From assembly GCF_019331715.1 (NCBI RefSeq), contig NZ_JAHBBG010000011.1:1-64000 (forward strand): DNA of 64,000 nucleotides. Reading direction: 5' to 3'. Source of the DNA: Bifidobacterium simiiventris. Its GTDB lineage: Bacteria; Actinomycetota; Actinomycetes; Actinomycetales; Bifidobacteriaceae. How positions within the stretch are numbered: position 1 is the stretch's first letter; each line of letters starts with the position of its first letter. A program made the position numbers and the translations under genes. A model generated the notes under the pieces. The model was given only the letters and a program-made list of their open reading frames with translations, had not been told where the DNA came from and searched no databases. Of the stretch, positions 25,744 to 35,269 are shown one piece after another.

Positions 25744-28067
25744 TTATTTCGATTCGATGACGAGCACCGCGAACGGAGGCAGGACGCGGTGGCCGGGGGT
25801 GACGGTCGTGTCGGTCAGCAGATCGCGGCCGGCGAGCGCGGCCGGCAGGTCGACGGCAACGGGTGCATTCACGGGATTGAGCACGAACGTGAACGTGGTA
25901 CCGTCGGCCGCGATGCGACGCGTGACTTCGAGATCAACCGTGCGCAGATCGGATCGCACCGTGGCATCCTGCGCGATCGCGGACCGTTCAACAGTGCCGA
26001 CCAGCGGCGCATCGGTGAGACCCGTGATGCCGGTGCCGGCGAGCAGCGCGTCCACGAATCGCGGCATGGCCGCATCGTCCGGGAACGTGGCCGCATAGAA
26101 CACACCGCCATTGCCCGTACTCGGGCGGAACGTGAAGGCGGGCGTACCAACATAGTATTCGCTGCCATAGGTGGCGAGTACTGCTGTGCCTTCATCGGCC
26201 TCAAGCACGTCGAACAGCACGCGGCCGTGAGGGGCCGCTGCGTCGTTCGCACTATCTGCAATGACGGAAGAATCCCCAGTATAGTCCGCGGGCGTGGCCA
26301 GATCCGTATCATCCGCGAACCGCAGCGGCACCACGTGCTCGCTCGGGTCGAGCGCGTCCGTCTCCTCGACCCACACGCCGGTCAAATCGCGCAGCGGCAC
26401 CGGGATCTCGCCCTGGTACAGGCTGTCGTGCTCGTCGGTCAGGGCGCTCAGCGCGGTCAGCAGCAGTCGTCCGCCGCCGGCCACGAATCCGCGCAACCGC
26501 TCGACCAGATCCGCGCGCATCATGTACAGGCACGGCGCGAGCACGAGATCGTACGCATCGTACGAGTCGTACGGTCCGACGATGTCGACCTGGATGTTGC
26601 GGCGGTGCAGTTCGCGATACCAACGCTGCACTTCGGCCACGTAATCCATCGAGATCGTCGGGCCGGCGGACATGCCGATCGCCCAGCGCGACTGCCAGTC
26701 GAAGACCAGCGCGACCTTCGCCGGCGCGACGCGACTGCCGAGGATACGGCCGGAGACTCGCCCCAGTTCGGCTCCCAGCTCGGCGCATTCGCGGAACGCG
26801 CGCGTGCGATCGGTGCCGTCGGAGCTGATGAGCGCGCCGTGGAACTTCTCGCAGCCGGACCGGTTCTGCCGCAGCTGGAAGAACTGCACGGTGTCGGCGC
26901 CGTGCGCGACGGCCTGCCAGCTCAGCTCGCGCATCTGACCGGGGCGCTTCTGCGTGTTGTACGCCATCCAGTTCTGACGGCTCGGGGTCTGTTCCATGAG
27001 CATGAACGGCTTGCCGCCCCCCCCCCCACGCCGCGCATGAGCTCGTGGCCGAACGCGACGTTCGCGGGATCGGTGTCGGGGCGCGGGTAGGAGTCCCACG
27101 AGACGACGTCTACGCCGCCGGTCGGTGCTGTCGGCGCGGGCGCGGCGGTCGCATCGCCGGACGCAACAGCCGCGTCACCGACCGTCCCGTCCGCCGGATT
27201 CGCGCCCGCCCGCCAGCGGAAGTAGTCGTACGTCGGGTATGTGCCCATCATGTTCGTCGTGACCGGATTGACCGGATCGAATTCGCGGATCGCGGCTTTC
27301 TCCTCGTTGTACGACTCGAGCACGCACTCGCCGTAGAAACGTTGGTAGTCGAGCGAGAACCCGCCGAGGATCGCCTTGCCGCCCCAGCTGGTCGTGTCGC
27401 CGAGTTCGTTCGGCGGGAAGATTTCGTCGAAGCTGTGATAGGTGTGGCTCCAGAACGCCGAGTTCCACGCCTCGTTCACGGCCTCGATCGTGCCGTAGCG
27501 TGCGCGCAGCCATTCGCGGAACTTGACCGCGCACGTGTCGCACCAGCACATGCCGCCGTATTCGTTGCCGATGTGCCACGCGACGAGATTGTCCAGTTTG
27601 CCGTAGCGTTCGGCGAGTTTGCCGGCGAGCGCCGCGGAGTACTTGCGGAAGGTCGGGCTGTTGATGCACGCGTTGTGGCGTTCGCGGTGGCGCATCTTGC
27701 GGCCGCGTTCGTCGACGCGGTTGACGTCGGGGTGGCGCAGGCTCATCCACGCCGGCAGGGCTCCGGTGGAGGTGGCCATGACGATCGACATGCCGGCGTC
27801 GGAGACGGTGCGCACGATGCGGTCGAGTTTGCTGAAGTCGTATTCGTCTTCGCTGGGCTGCAGCTGCGCCCACGAGAAGACGTTGAGGGTGACTTCGTTG
27901 ATGCCGGCTTCCTTGAACAGCCGCATGTCGTCGTGCCAGACGGATTCGGGCCATTGCTCGGGGTTGTAGTCGCCGCCGTAGAGCATGCTGCCGCGGGAGG
28001 CGAGACGCTCGGCGAACGTCGGCTGGGTTGATGCGGCCGATGATTGGGTTGATGATGTTCCGGTCAT
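25744..28067 (-). pseudogene. GH42 beta-galactosidase, frame broken at a G11 tract
   Basis: The N-terminal part (start 28067, AAGGGAG upstream) carries GGDYNPEQWPE, the zinc-site cysteines (CWCDTC) and acid/base Glu169 in HIGNEYGG. The C-terminal part, in another frame, carries the nucleophile region GKPFMLMEQTPSRQNWMAY, the trimerisation domain and the C-terminal beta domain ending at 25744. The break is at eleven consecutive G on the coding strand (27017-27027); twelve or nine G would restore one frame of about 770 residues, the normal GH42 length. Everything else is intact. So this is either a phase-variable gene in its OFF state or a homopolymer read error; it is not an old, decayed pseudogene. 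Expected role is hydrolysis of beta-galactosides. Confidence 0.88.
27017..27027. repeat. C11/G11 homopolymer in the beta-galactosidase gene
   Basis: Eleven C on the plus strand (eleven G in the mRNA sense). It sits between the catalytic acid/base and the nucleophile, in the loop that reads RGVGGG before the shift and GGGKPFM after it. Confidence 0.93.
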
Positions 28068-28216
28068 GATTGAAAACTCCCTTGTTATGTCTGTCGTCTA
28101 CGTCACCGCAGTACATCATTGCGATGCGTCACGTATGACGGCGACCGCCTGCCGACCTTGTGGCGGATATCCGCCAGACATCCGTCACAAGGCCCCGCAA
28201 CCGGCCGCCAACGTAT

Positions 28217-30310
28217 TCACTCCGCGTCCAGCATATGCCGAACGATGAAATACAGCGCCCAGTCCTGGTCGTTCGCCATCGGATCGGCGAAATGCGTTCG
28301 CTCGCCGTTCACCGAGAACGGGAACACGTACGCGCACGACGCGGTGCCGTCCGGGAAGAACAGCTGCAACAGCGCGCGACGCGACGCGGCCGCACGGCGA
28401 CGCAGCGTCTCGGCCGCATCCTCGTCGTCCATGAGATCGGCCGCCAGATCGAACACGTCGGCGGTCAGTCCGCTCCAGTAATGCGGGAACGTGTCGCCGT
28501 ACTGCTTACGTTTGCCAAACCAGAAACCGTCCCAGTGACGGATCGCGACCTCGTTCATGTGCGCGTCCGGCTGGCATCCGTTGAACTGGTCGAGCACGCG
28601 CAACTGCTCGAATCCGGCCCGCAGCAGGTCCCGGTCGCCGGTCAGCGCGGCCGTCTGCAGGATCACGCTCGCGGCCGGCGCCACGATCGACTGCTCGTAG
28701 TTGACCTCATGCTTCGGATAGTGCAGTCCGAGTCCCGCCAATGTGCGCGCGTGGGTGAGAAACAGGTCGCGCATCTCGTCGAACAGGTCACGCTCGCCGG
28801 CCTCCTGCAACGCGCGGCCGAGCGCGAGGATCGGCAGTTCGATCGGGTAGAACCGGCTGCCGCCGCCCGCGTAGAACCAGCGGATGATGCGGCATGCGAC
28901 GCGTAGGTCCTCCACATCGCCGCCGAACTTGTAGAACTCGACGTACAGCCGTGCGAACCACGGCGCGTTGTACAGTCGCGTGACCGTGTTGTCGCGCGGC
29001 GCGTCGTTGAACACCTCGCCAGTTTCGGCATCGACCAGCTCACGTTCGACGAACGTGCGGTAGTCACGCAGACTGTCGGACAGTTCGTCGCGCAGCGGTT
29101 TCCATTCGCCGCCCGGCATCGCGCCGGACAACGCCATCGATACGTCGGCCAGCAGGTCGCCGTTCTCGTCCGTGACGATGCCGCGATCCAGTTCGCGCAG
29201 ATACGCGGCGATCAGCAAGCCCATGCCGACGCGTTCGCGGCCGGCGTTGTAGTCGTTGACCACGTTGCCCTTGTCGTCGCCGGCGTAATAGTACTGGCGG
29301 CGATCCTCGTTGTCGTACGGCAGGTACGCGCCGATCAGGTGCTCGTTCTGGCCGCGGTACTGCTGTTTGCGGGCGATGAAGCGCACGCGCTGGGCGATGA
29401 GTTCGTCGAGCGGGGCGGAGACGAACAGTCGCGTGCGCACGGTGCGGTCGCCGACGCGGACGGTGAAGGTGTGCTCGCCGGTGCGGTCGCGGTATTCGTC
29501 GTGGGTGTACGGGTCGTCGTCGGACGGGGTGAAGGCGAAGGTGTACGAGCCGTCCGGTTCGGGGGCGGCGGGGATGCCGTTGACGGTGACGGCGTCATCC
29601 TGACCGGGCTGGAACGACGGGCGGATGTGCAGGACAGCGGTCTGGCCGGGGAACGCGACGTACGTGTTCCAGCGGGCGTCGATGAACGCGCTGCGTTCGG
29701 CGGCCTGCTGGAAGAAATCCTCGCGTGAATCGCACGGGAAGATCGTCCATGAGATCGTGCGGGTCTGGCCGGGCGCGAATTCCATCGCCTCGGGGTGCAG
29801 GACGAAGCAGCCGCGGTCGTTGCTGTAGTGGACGAAGTCTCGGCTCGTGCTGTAGTCGGCGAGCGCGCCTTCCGTGAGGATCAGGCCGAGGTGCGGGGCG
29901 TTGCCGCTCATGCGCAGGGCGAGTGCCCAGCTGCAGGCGCCGCCGCAGAACAGGTGGACGTTGCAGTGGCGGTCGATCGAGTAGTCGTCGGTCTCGTCGA
30001 AATAGCGGTCCTCGAGCGGCAGGGTGATGCCGATGTCGCCGACCGCGGTGGTGATCGGCTTGCTCGTGGCGTTGCCGAGCAGGACCGTGGTGACGATGGT
30101 GTCGCCGTCGCGCAGCATGTGGACGGACGACTGGATGCCGTCCGGGGTGCTGACCGCGGCGTACGGATGATCGTCGCGCAGCCAGTTCATGCCGGCCGGA
30201 TCGGACGAAAATCGAATCGTTACGTCTCCGGGAGCACCCAGTTCCGAGACCATGGACCTGGTGTCCGCATATGCCGGGATTTCCGGGGAATTCTTGCCTA
30301 GCGAGTACAT
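28217..30310 (-). CDS. Unrecognised 697-residue protein, probable beta-sandwich plus alpha-toroid carbohydrate enzyme
   Basis: I cannot assign a family with confidence. The N-terminal half (about 1-320) looks beta-rich (FSSDPAGMNWLRDDHPYAAV, DDYSIDRHCNVHLFCGGACS) and ends with a small Ig-like segment (TGEHTFTVRVGDRTVRTRLF). The C-terminal half (about 330-697) is helical with repeated aromatic/His motifs (YLPYDNEDRRQYYYAGDDKG, RLYNAPWFARLYVEFYKFGG, NEVAIRHWDGFWFGKRKQYG), as in (alpha/alpha) toroid glycosidases and polysaccharide lyases. No signal peptide. It lies between GH42 and an esterase in a galactanase/glucuronidase cluster. A uronate lyase of PL27 type or an unsaturated-uronide or rhamnoside hydrolase would fit the context, but that is inference. 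The same operator 14-mer precedes this gene and the Lpl-type binding protein. Confidence 0.6.
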   Translation of the reverse strand: MYSLGKNSPEIPAYADTRSMVSELGAPGDVTIRFSSDPAGMNWLRDDHPYAAVSTPDGIQSSVHMLRDGDTIVTTVLLGNATSKPITTAVGDIGITLPLEDRYFDETDDYSIDRHCNVHLFCGGACSWALALRMSGNAPHLGLILTEGALADYSTSRDFVHYSNDRGCFVLHPEAMEFAPGQTRTISWTIFPCDSREDFFQQAAERSAFIDARWNTYVAFPGQTAVLHIRPSFQPGQDDAVTVNGIPAAPEPDGSYTFAFTPSDDDPYTHDEYRDRTGEHTFTVRVGDRTVRTRLFVSAPLDELIAQRVRFIARKQQYRGQNEHLIGAYLPYDNEDRRQYYYAGDDKGNVVNDYNAGRERVGMGLLIAAYLRELDRGIVTDENGDLLADVSMALSGAMPGGEWKPLRDELSDSLRDYRTFVERELVDAETGEVFNDAPRDNTVTRLYNAPWFARLYVEFYKFGGDVEDLRVACRIIRWFYAGGGSRFYPIELPILALGRALQEAGERDLFDEMRDLFLTHARTLAGLGLHYPKHEVNYEQSIVAPAASVILQTAALTGDRDLLRAGFEQLRVLDQFNGCQPDAHMNEVAIRHWDGFWFGKRKQYGDTFPHYWSGLTADVFDLAADLMDDEDAAETLRRRAAASRRALLQLFFPDGTASCAYVFPFSVNGERTHFADPMANDQDWALYFIVRHMLDAE

Positions 30311-30370
30311 ACGCCAGTCCTTTCTTCATGAAGCATCGACGCTTCTGCACGTCGTCGTATCGCATAAAAA

Positions 30371-30389
30371 TCGCAACGCTGCGATTCTA
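30371..30389. promoter_or_regulatory. Operator-like site TCGCAACGCTGCGA before the 697-residue protein
   Basis: TCGCAACGCTGCGATTCTA, identical over 19 bases to 37197-37215 before the binding protein of the Lpl-type importer. The core is a near-palindrome around CG. Confidence 0.72.
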
Positions 30390-30824
30390 TACGATTTCGC
30401 GGACACACACAAATCGAAAACGCCGAATCACTGTCATTTGCTGCGCGCTGGACGAAAAACCACCCGACCATGTCATCGAGCGAGAAATCGTGTGCGCACG
30501 GGATGGAAAAACCAAGCCGACAATCCATCCAGTGAATACCATTGCCGCAAGCGCCACCCATACACGACGAATAACGCGCAACTATTTCCGGAAAAGAACG
30601 GCTTCAGCCCAAAATAGTTGCACTGAGACATTATCGACTCGATGAGACAGCATCGGACTGGTGCTGTGTCGGGGCTTAATGTGATGGGTTCGACGCTCCC
30701 TCAGTCCGCTTCGCGGCCAGCTCCCTCAACCGAGGGAGCCAAGAATAAGAACGCCCGACAAGGGCGGAGCGCGTCAGTGTACACGGCAAAGCAATAGGCC
30801 GCCAAACGCGTGACGGCTTGCCCG
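30390..30824. other. Intergenic region between the 697-residue protein and the esterase
   Basis: No credible gene. It holds the nested inverted-repeat element at 30661-30800 and otherwise unremarkable AT-richer sequence. Confidence 0.55.
30661..30800. repeat. Degenerate nested inverted-repeat element, matched at 56841
   Basis: Shares CTTAATGTGATGGG and GACGCTCCCTCAG, an internal GCTCCCTC hairpin, GAGCCAAGAA and a GCAATAGGC end with the copy at 56841-56964. The terminal repeats are decayed in this copy. Confidence 0.75.
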
Positions 30825-31544
30825 CTACAGCAAGCGCAGGGCGCGGCGGATGATGGGGGCGTAGAAGCGTTCGACGGCGACCAGATTCGGATGGGTGCCG
30901 CTGGGCTGGCTTTCGGGGTGCTCGTAGGTGACGGTCTGCGGGGTGCCGGGCAAACCGTCGGAACCGTTGCGATCGAAGGAATACGCGACACGATCGGCAT
31001 CGCGGTGCGGGTCGAGATCGGCGTCGTCGAATACGTTGGCAACGCCCACACCCCACTTGCGGCATGCCTCCAGCTCGATCGCATACAGAGCCGACTGGAT
31101 CGTCATGTCAACGTTCGCAAGTCTTGCGGTCGCCACGTACACGATCTTCGCAGACGGCCAACGACGACGGCATTCCGCGATCGTCGCCTCAAAACAGCCG
31201 GCAAACGTGCCGCGGTCGAATGATGGCACATCAAAACCATCGATCACTTCGCCGAGCCGGTCCATGATCCGATCCAGATGACCGTCGTTCGTGCCGCCGT
31301 CGAACAGGATCACGTCGGGCGCGGGCGTACCGGCCGGAACCTCGTCACACTGGTCGATGATCTGGCCGCCCAAGTCAGGCCGCGTCATCGGCCGCGGCAG
31401 TATAGCCGCACCGTTGCGAGCGAACTTGAACAGACGCATCCCCTCGGCTTCGGCGACAACGTTCGCACACGAACGCTGCGGATACGTGTGCCCCTCGATG
31501 ATGCTGTCGCCGAACGCGTACAGCACCTTGCCGTTGCAATCCAT
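30825..31544 (-). CDS. SGNH/GDSL hydrolase, probable carbohydrate esterase
   Basis: A 239-residue SGNH-fold protein. Block I is FGDSIIEGH with Ser14 as nucleophile; block III is the FDGGTNDGH segment (oxyanion Asn); the C-terminal block is SGTHPNLVAVERF with the catalytic His. The usual DxxH aspartate is replaced (S-G-T-H), which is atypical. The start at 31544 has GGGGGA upstream; a longer frame to 31658 would run through an operator-like palindrome. No signal peptide. Probably removes acetyl groups from imported oligosaccharides. Confidence 0.8.
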   Translation of the reverse strand: MDCNGKVLYAFGDSIIEGHTYPQRSCANVVAEAEGMRLFKFARNGAAILPRPMTRPDLGGQIIDQCDEVPAGTPAPDVILFDGGTNDGHLDRIMDRLGEVIDGFDVPSFDRGTFAGCFEATIAECRRRWPSAKIVYVATARLANVDMTIQSALYAIELEACRKWGVGVANVFDDADLDPHRDADRVAYSFDRNGSDGLPGTPQTVTYEHPESQPSGTHPNLVAVERFYAPIIRRALRLL

Positions 31545-31584
31545 GATTCCCCCGATTCCGGTATGCCGTGCATACCGTCTTCCA

Positions 31585-31610
31585 ATATATGCGAATATAC
31601 GCACATATAT
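31585..31610. promoter_or_regulatory. Operator-like palindrome before the esterase
   Basis: 26 bases with arms ATATATGCG and CGCACATATAT around AATATA, just upstream of the esterase start. Confidence 0.55.
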
Positions 31611-31758
31611 GCAAAACGGCGACGCACACGCAGGAAAAAGAAAGGAAAACCCACGCATACGCCGCCATTGAGCCGGCGGGCCGTCCGGAGCGACTGGCCA
31701 ACCCGCCGACGATTATTCAATGACCACTGCATCGACCGAACGCGCGGCCCGCATCACA

Positions 31759-32685
31759 TCACAGGCCGTTGTCCCACTCGTCGTGCCATTCGAGCAGCGC
31801 CTCGCCGTCACCGATCTCGATCGGCAGTGTGACGAGCTCGGAGTTGCCGAGATCCTTGTTATGCCAACGGTCGCCGACGTACAGGAACCGGCTCGCGTGA
31901 TAGTCGTCGCCGCCGGCAGCCACACCGTCGAGCGGCACGATGATGTCGCACTGCGAGTCGAACGTGCGCGAACCGGCCGGCGTGAACGGCTTCCACTCGC
32001 TCCACGGGCCGTGCAGGTCGGTCGCGGTCGCGTACATGTTGTCGTTGCAGTCCCAGCCGGTCAGCTGCGAGCCAAACCAGTAGTAGACGCCGTCGCGCTT
32101 GACCATGATCGGCGACTCGTAGCCTGCCCAGTAGTTGGTGCCCTTGAGGCAGACCACGTCCTCGACCACGCTCAGGTAGTCCTCGGACAGGCGGTAGATG
32201 TGCGTGCCGTGCGGGCGGTCCTCGCTCAGGATGTAGCCGGTGCCGTCCTCGTCCTGGAACACGCCGATGTCGCGCGACTCGTAGCCGCGGAACTGGAACG
32301 TTGCGAGGAACTCGAACGGACCGGTCGGCGAGTCGGAGATCGCGGTGCCGATGTGCGCGTACGAGTAGTTGTTTTCGCCGTCGACGTGCAGGTACATGAC
32401 GTACTTGCCGTCGGACGGGCGACGCATGACCTTCGGGCGTTCGACGATGCGCTTCGGGCCGATGATCGAATCCTCGTCGCCGACCGGCAGTACCGTGCCC
32501 TCGTTTCGCCACGTTGCGAAATCCGTGGTGGAGTAGCAGGCGACGCCCTGGAAGAGGTTGCCGTGATTCTTGATCTCGCCGTACGCGTACCAGCGGTCGC
32601 CGAATCGCTGCACGCCGATGCCGTGGAGCTGGGCGACGTTGCCGTCCGTGTCGCGGAACAGCTGCACGCCGTGAAGTGTTGCCAT
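31759..32685 (-). CDS. GH43_24-like exo-beta-1,3-galactanase
   Basis: A 308-residue GH43 enzyme that lacks the usual N-terminal catalytic aspartate; instead it has the AQLHGIGVQRFGDRWYAYGE opening, SRDIGVFQDEDGTGYILSED, GYESPIMVKRDGVYYWFGSQ and then LTGWDCNDN. In characterised GH43_24 enzymes a Gln in the same GSQLTGW-like position replaces the base, here Gln207, with Glu190 as acid. These enzymes release galactose, alone or carrying beta-1,6 side chains, from the beta-1,3-galactan backbone of arabinogalactan. No signal peptide. It stands with GH42, GH115, an esterase and an Lpl-type importer, a set suited to arabinogalactan oligosaccharides. Confidence 0.82.
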   Translation of the reverse strand: MATLHGVQLFRDTDGNVAQLHGIGVQRFGDRWYAYGEIKNHGNLFQGVACYSTTDFATWRNEGTVLPVGDEDSIIGPKRIVERPKVMRRPSDGKYVMYLHVDGENNYSYAHIGTAISDSPTGPFEFLATFQFRGYESRDIGVFQDEDGTGYILSEDRPHGTHIYRLSEDYLSVVEDVVCLKGTNYWAGYESPIMVKRDGVYYWFGSQLTGWDCNDNMYATATDLHGPWSEWKPFTPAGSRTFDSQCDIIVPLDGVAAGGDDYHASRFLYVGDRWHNKDLGNSELVTLPIEIGDGEALLEWHDEWDNGL

Positions 32686-32970
32686 GATTGGGTTCCTTTG
32701 GATTGGTTGATGGTAAGTGGTTGATGACTTGGGAGTCGGAACCGATCGGCACGACTGCGATGATCGGCAGGCTTACGGTTCGTCGTATACCTCATGACAG
32801 ACTTTATCGCGAGATATATACCGTATCGTATGCCAATTGACGACTGGGTGGGCGACGGCGGAACCTTCGGAAAGCACACCGGGCTTTCCTCAAGGGCTGA
32901 TCTACGACCAGCCCCGCACAGCGAACCTCGCTGCGCTCGGACTCAATCCGACCAAGCAGATCCGTCCTTT

Positions 32971-33063
32971 GTCATTTCGACCGAGCGCCGCGAGCGGAGA
33001 AATCTTTCAAAGCACACCGCCTTCAAAGATTTCTCGACTCGGCTACGCCTCGCTCGAAATGAC
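32971..33063. repeat. Full GTCATTTCGA inverted-repeat element
   Basis: Left arm GTCATTTCGACCGAGCGCCG with GGAGAAATCTTT, right arm AAAGATTTCTCGACTCGG with GCTCGAAATGAC. Confidence 0.88.
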
Positions 33064-33097
33064 AATCTTGGCTGACTCGGCTCAGGCTGACGTTACG

Positions 33098-33239
33098 GGA
33101 AGTCCACCGGGCTTCCCGCTTAACGGATCGCCTTCGGCCCCTGCAACAACGGACCTCGCTGCGCGAGGACTCAATCCGACCTTCGCTCGCCTATCGGCTC
33201 GCTCAGGCTGATCCTACGGACAGTCCACAGGACTGTCCG
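33098..33239 (-). terminator. Two hairpins after the Lpl-type permease
   Basis: GGGAAGTCC...GGGCTTCCC at 33098-33117 and CGGACAGTCC / GGACTGTCCG at 33217-33239, the latter ten bases beyond the permease stop codon on the minus strand. Confidence 0.5.
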
Positions 33240-33248
33240 CTTAACGGA

Positions 33249-34211
33249 TCAGCCCTTGACCGCTCCGATCATGACGCCCTTGTTGAAGTACTTCTGGAGG
33301 AACGGGTAGAGCACGAGCAGCGGGAGGGTGGAGACGATGATCACGCCGTACTTGATCTGGTTGGCGAATTCGCGCTGCTGGATCAGACTCATGCCATCTG
33401 ACTGCGCGCCGGTGATGCCGGTCTGATTGGCGAGCAGGATCGAACGCAGCACGTTCTGCAACGGCAGCTTTTCGGTGTCGCGGATGTACACGAGGCCCGT
33501 GAAGAAGTCGTTCCAGTGGCCCACGAAGTAGTACAGCGCCAGCACCGCGATGATCGCGGACGACAGCGGGATCACGATCTTGAGGAAGTAACCCCAGTAC
33601 CCGAGGCCGTCGATCTGCGACGCGTCGTGCAGCTCCTCCGGAATCGAGGACTCGAAGAACGAGCGCGCGATGATCACGTTCCACACCGACACCGCGCCCG
33701 GCAGGATGAACACCAGCCAGTTGTCAAGCAGCCCCAGCTGCTTGAACAGCAGGTAGTTCGGGATCAGACCGCCGGAGAAGAACATCGTGAACGTGAACAG
33801 GAACAGGATGATGCGCCGCGGCTTGAACTCGCGCCGCGAGAGCGCGAACGACACCGGGATCGTCACGAGCATGTTGAGCGCGGTGCCGACTACCGAGTAC
33901 ACGATCGTGTTCCAGTAGCCCATCCAGATACGCGAGTCGGCGAACACCTTCGCGTACCCGCCGAAACTGAATCCGACAGGCCACATCGTCACCCGCCCCT
34001 GGTTCACGGCCGTCTGGTTCGACACGGACGCGATGATCACGAACCAGATCGGATAGATGACCGCGACGACGACCAACGCCAGGACCACCCAGATCACGAT
34101 GTCGGTGATCCAGTCGGACACGGTCCGAGCCTGCCGGACCTTCGGATTCCATGGGATGTCCTCGGCGCTCGTCTTCGGCGCGAGCGACGGCTGCACGGTT
34201 GCACTAGTCAT
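33249..34211 (-). CDS. ABC sugar permease, LplC type
   Basis: A 320-residue CUT1 permease of the LplC/YtcP subgroup: about six membrane segments, SVSNQTAVNQGRVTMWPVGF after the first, the ATPase-contact loop HDASQIDGLGYWGYFLKIVI and the conserved C-terminus PFLQKYFNKGVMIGAVKG. It follows the LplB-type gene by 30 bases. The same C-terminus recurs in the partial gene at the right edge of the window, so there are at least two such importers here. No ATPase gene nearby. Confidence 0.92.
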   Translation of the reverse strand: MTSATVQPSLAPKTSAEDIPWNPKVRQARTVSDWITDIVIWVVLALVVVAVIYPIWFVIIASVSNQTAVNQGRVTMWPVGFSFGGYAKVFADSRIWMGYWNTIVYSVVGTALNMLVTIPVSFALSRREFKPRRIILFLFTFTMFFSGGLIPNYLLFKQLGLLDNWLVFILPGAVSVWNVIIARSFFESSIPEELHDASQIDGLGYWGYFLKIVIPLSSAIIAVLALYYFVGHWNDFFTGLVYIRDTEKLPLQNVLRSILLANQTGITGAQSDGMSLIQQREFANQIKYGVIIVSTLPLLVLYPFLQKYFNKGVMIGAVKG

Positions 34212-34241
34212 GATTTGCCTTACCTTTCCGTCACGCCCGGG

Positions 34242-35234
34242 CTAGAAGATGCTCGTGTCGGACGCCTTCTTCGAGATGAAGTTGGCGAGCACGAGGAAGA
34301 AGAAGTTGACCAACGTATTGAACAGGCCGATGGCCGTTGCGTAACTGAACTGGTTGCCGAGAATACCGATGCGGTACGTGTATGTCGAGATGACTTCGGA
34401 CGCGGACAGGTTCATCGAGTTCTGCATGAGGAAGACCTTCTCGAATCCGACGTTGAGCACGTTGCCCATGTTCATGATGAGCATGATGCCGACGGTCGGC
34501 ATGATGGTCGGGATGTCGACGTAGCGGATGAGCTGCAGTCGGCCGGCGCCGTCGATTTTGGCGGCCTCGTACAGCGCGAGGTCGACACTGGAGAGCGCGG
34601 CGAGGTAGATGATGCAGTTCCATCCCATGTGCTGCCAGACCTCGGTGATCCAGTAGATCGGCGTGAACAGGTTCGGTTTGGCGAGCAGGTTCGAGTTCGG
34701 GAAGAACCGGCCGAGCAGACCGGTGTTCGGTGCGAGGAAGATGTTGATCATCGTGACGATGACGACGGTGGAGATGAAGTGCGGCAGATAGGTGACGGTC
34801 TGCACGAACGACTTGATCTTGACCGAACCGATCTGGTTGATGAGCAGCGCGAGGATGATCGGCGCGATGAAGCCCATGACCAGCGTCCACAGGGAGATGC
34901 GCAGCGTGTTGGTGAGGATCTGCACGAACATGCCGGACTTGAAGAACTGGTTGAAGTATTTCATGCCGGCGAACGTGCCGCCCATGAGGCCCTTGCTGGG
35001 GTTGAAGTTGTAGAAGGCGAGGCGCAGGCCGTACATCGGCACGTAGGCGAAGAGGGCCACGAACGCCATTGCGGGAAGGCTCATGAGCCACAGCGCGCCG
35101 TAACGCTTGAAGTGACGGGTGAGCTTGACTCCCAGAGGTGCGTGCTTTGCGGCTTCGATGTTGTCGACGACGGCTGCCGTGCCGCCGCTGTTTACTGCAG
35201 CCGTAGTCGCCGCAGTCTTACGAGATGCAGACAT
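34242..35234 (-). CDS. ABC sugar permease, LplB type
   Basis: A 330-residue CUT1 permease of the LplB subgroup. A long soluble N-terminus (about 45 residues) precedes the first membrane segment (ALWLMSLPAMAFVALFAYVP); PMYGLRLAFYNFNPSKGLMG and the EAA-like loop YEAAKIDGAGRLQLIRYVDI are typical. It lies between the binding-protein gene and the LplC-type gene on one strand. The start at 35234 has only a weak A/G-rich ribosome binding site. Confidence 0.92.
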   Translation of the reverse strand: MSASRKTAATTAAVNSGGTAAVVDNIEAAKHAPLGVKLTRHFKRYGALWLMSLPAMAFVALFAYVPMYGLRLAFYNFNPSKGLMGGTFAGMKYFNQFFKSGMFVQILTNTLRISLWTLVMGFIAPIILALLINQIGSVKIKSFVQTVTYLPHFISTVVIVTMINIFLAPNTGLLGRFFPNSNLLAKPNLFTPIYWITEVWQHMGWNCIIYLAALSSVDLALYEAAKIDGAGRLQLIRYVDIPTIMPTVGIMLIMNMGNVLNVGFEKVFLMQNSMNLSASEVISTYTYRIGILGNQFSYATAIGLFNTLVNFFFLVLANFISKKASDTSIF

Positions 35235-35269
35235 TGTTGTTGCTTTCTTTTTTTGGATGGGTTCAAGAT

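Larger units (their letters stand above)
32686..33248. repeat. Intergenic repeat block between galactanase and permease
   Basis: A 563-base gap. It holds a GAACCTCGCTGCGCTCGGAC element (32875-32952), a full GTCATTTCGA element (32971-33063) and a second copy of the element that ends the MalG-type permease gene (33065-33250). No gene visible. Confidence 0.8.

Noticed and set aside
25744..28067. Two separate genes for the N- and C-terminal halves of GH42
   Set aside because: The halves together match one GH42 enzyme, and the second half has no start signal; one interrupted gene is the simpler reading.
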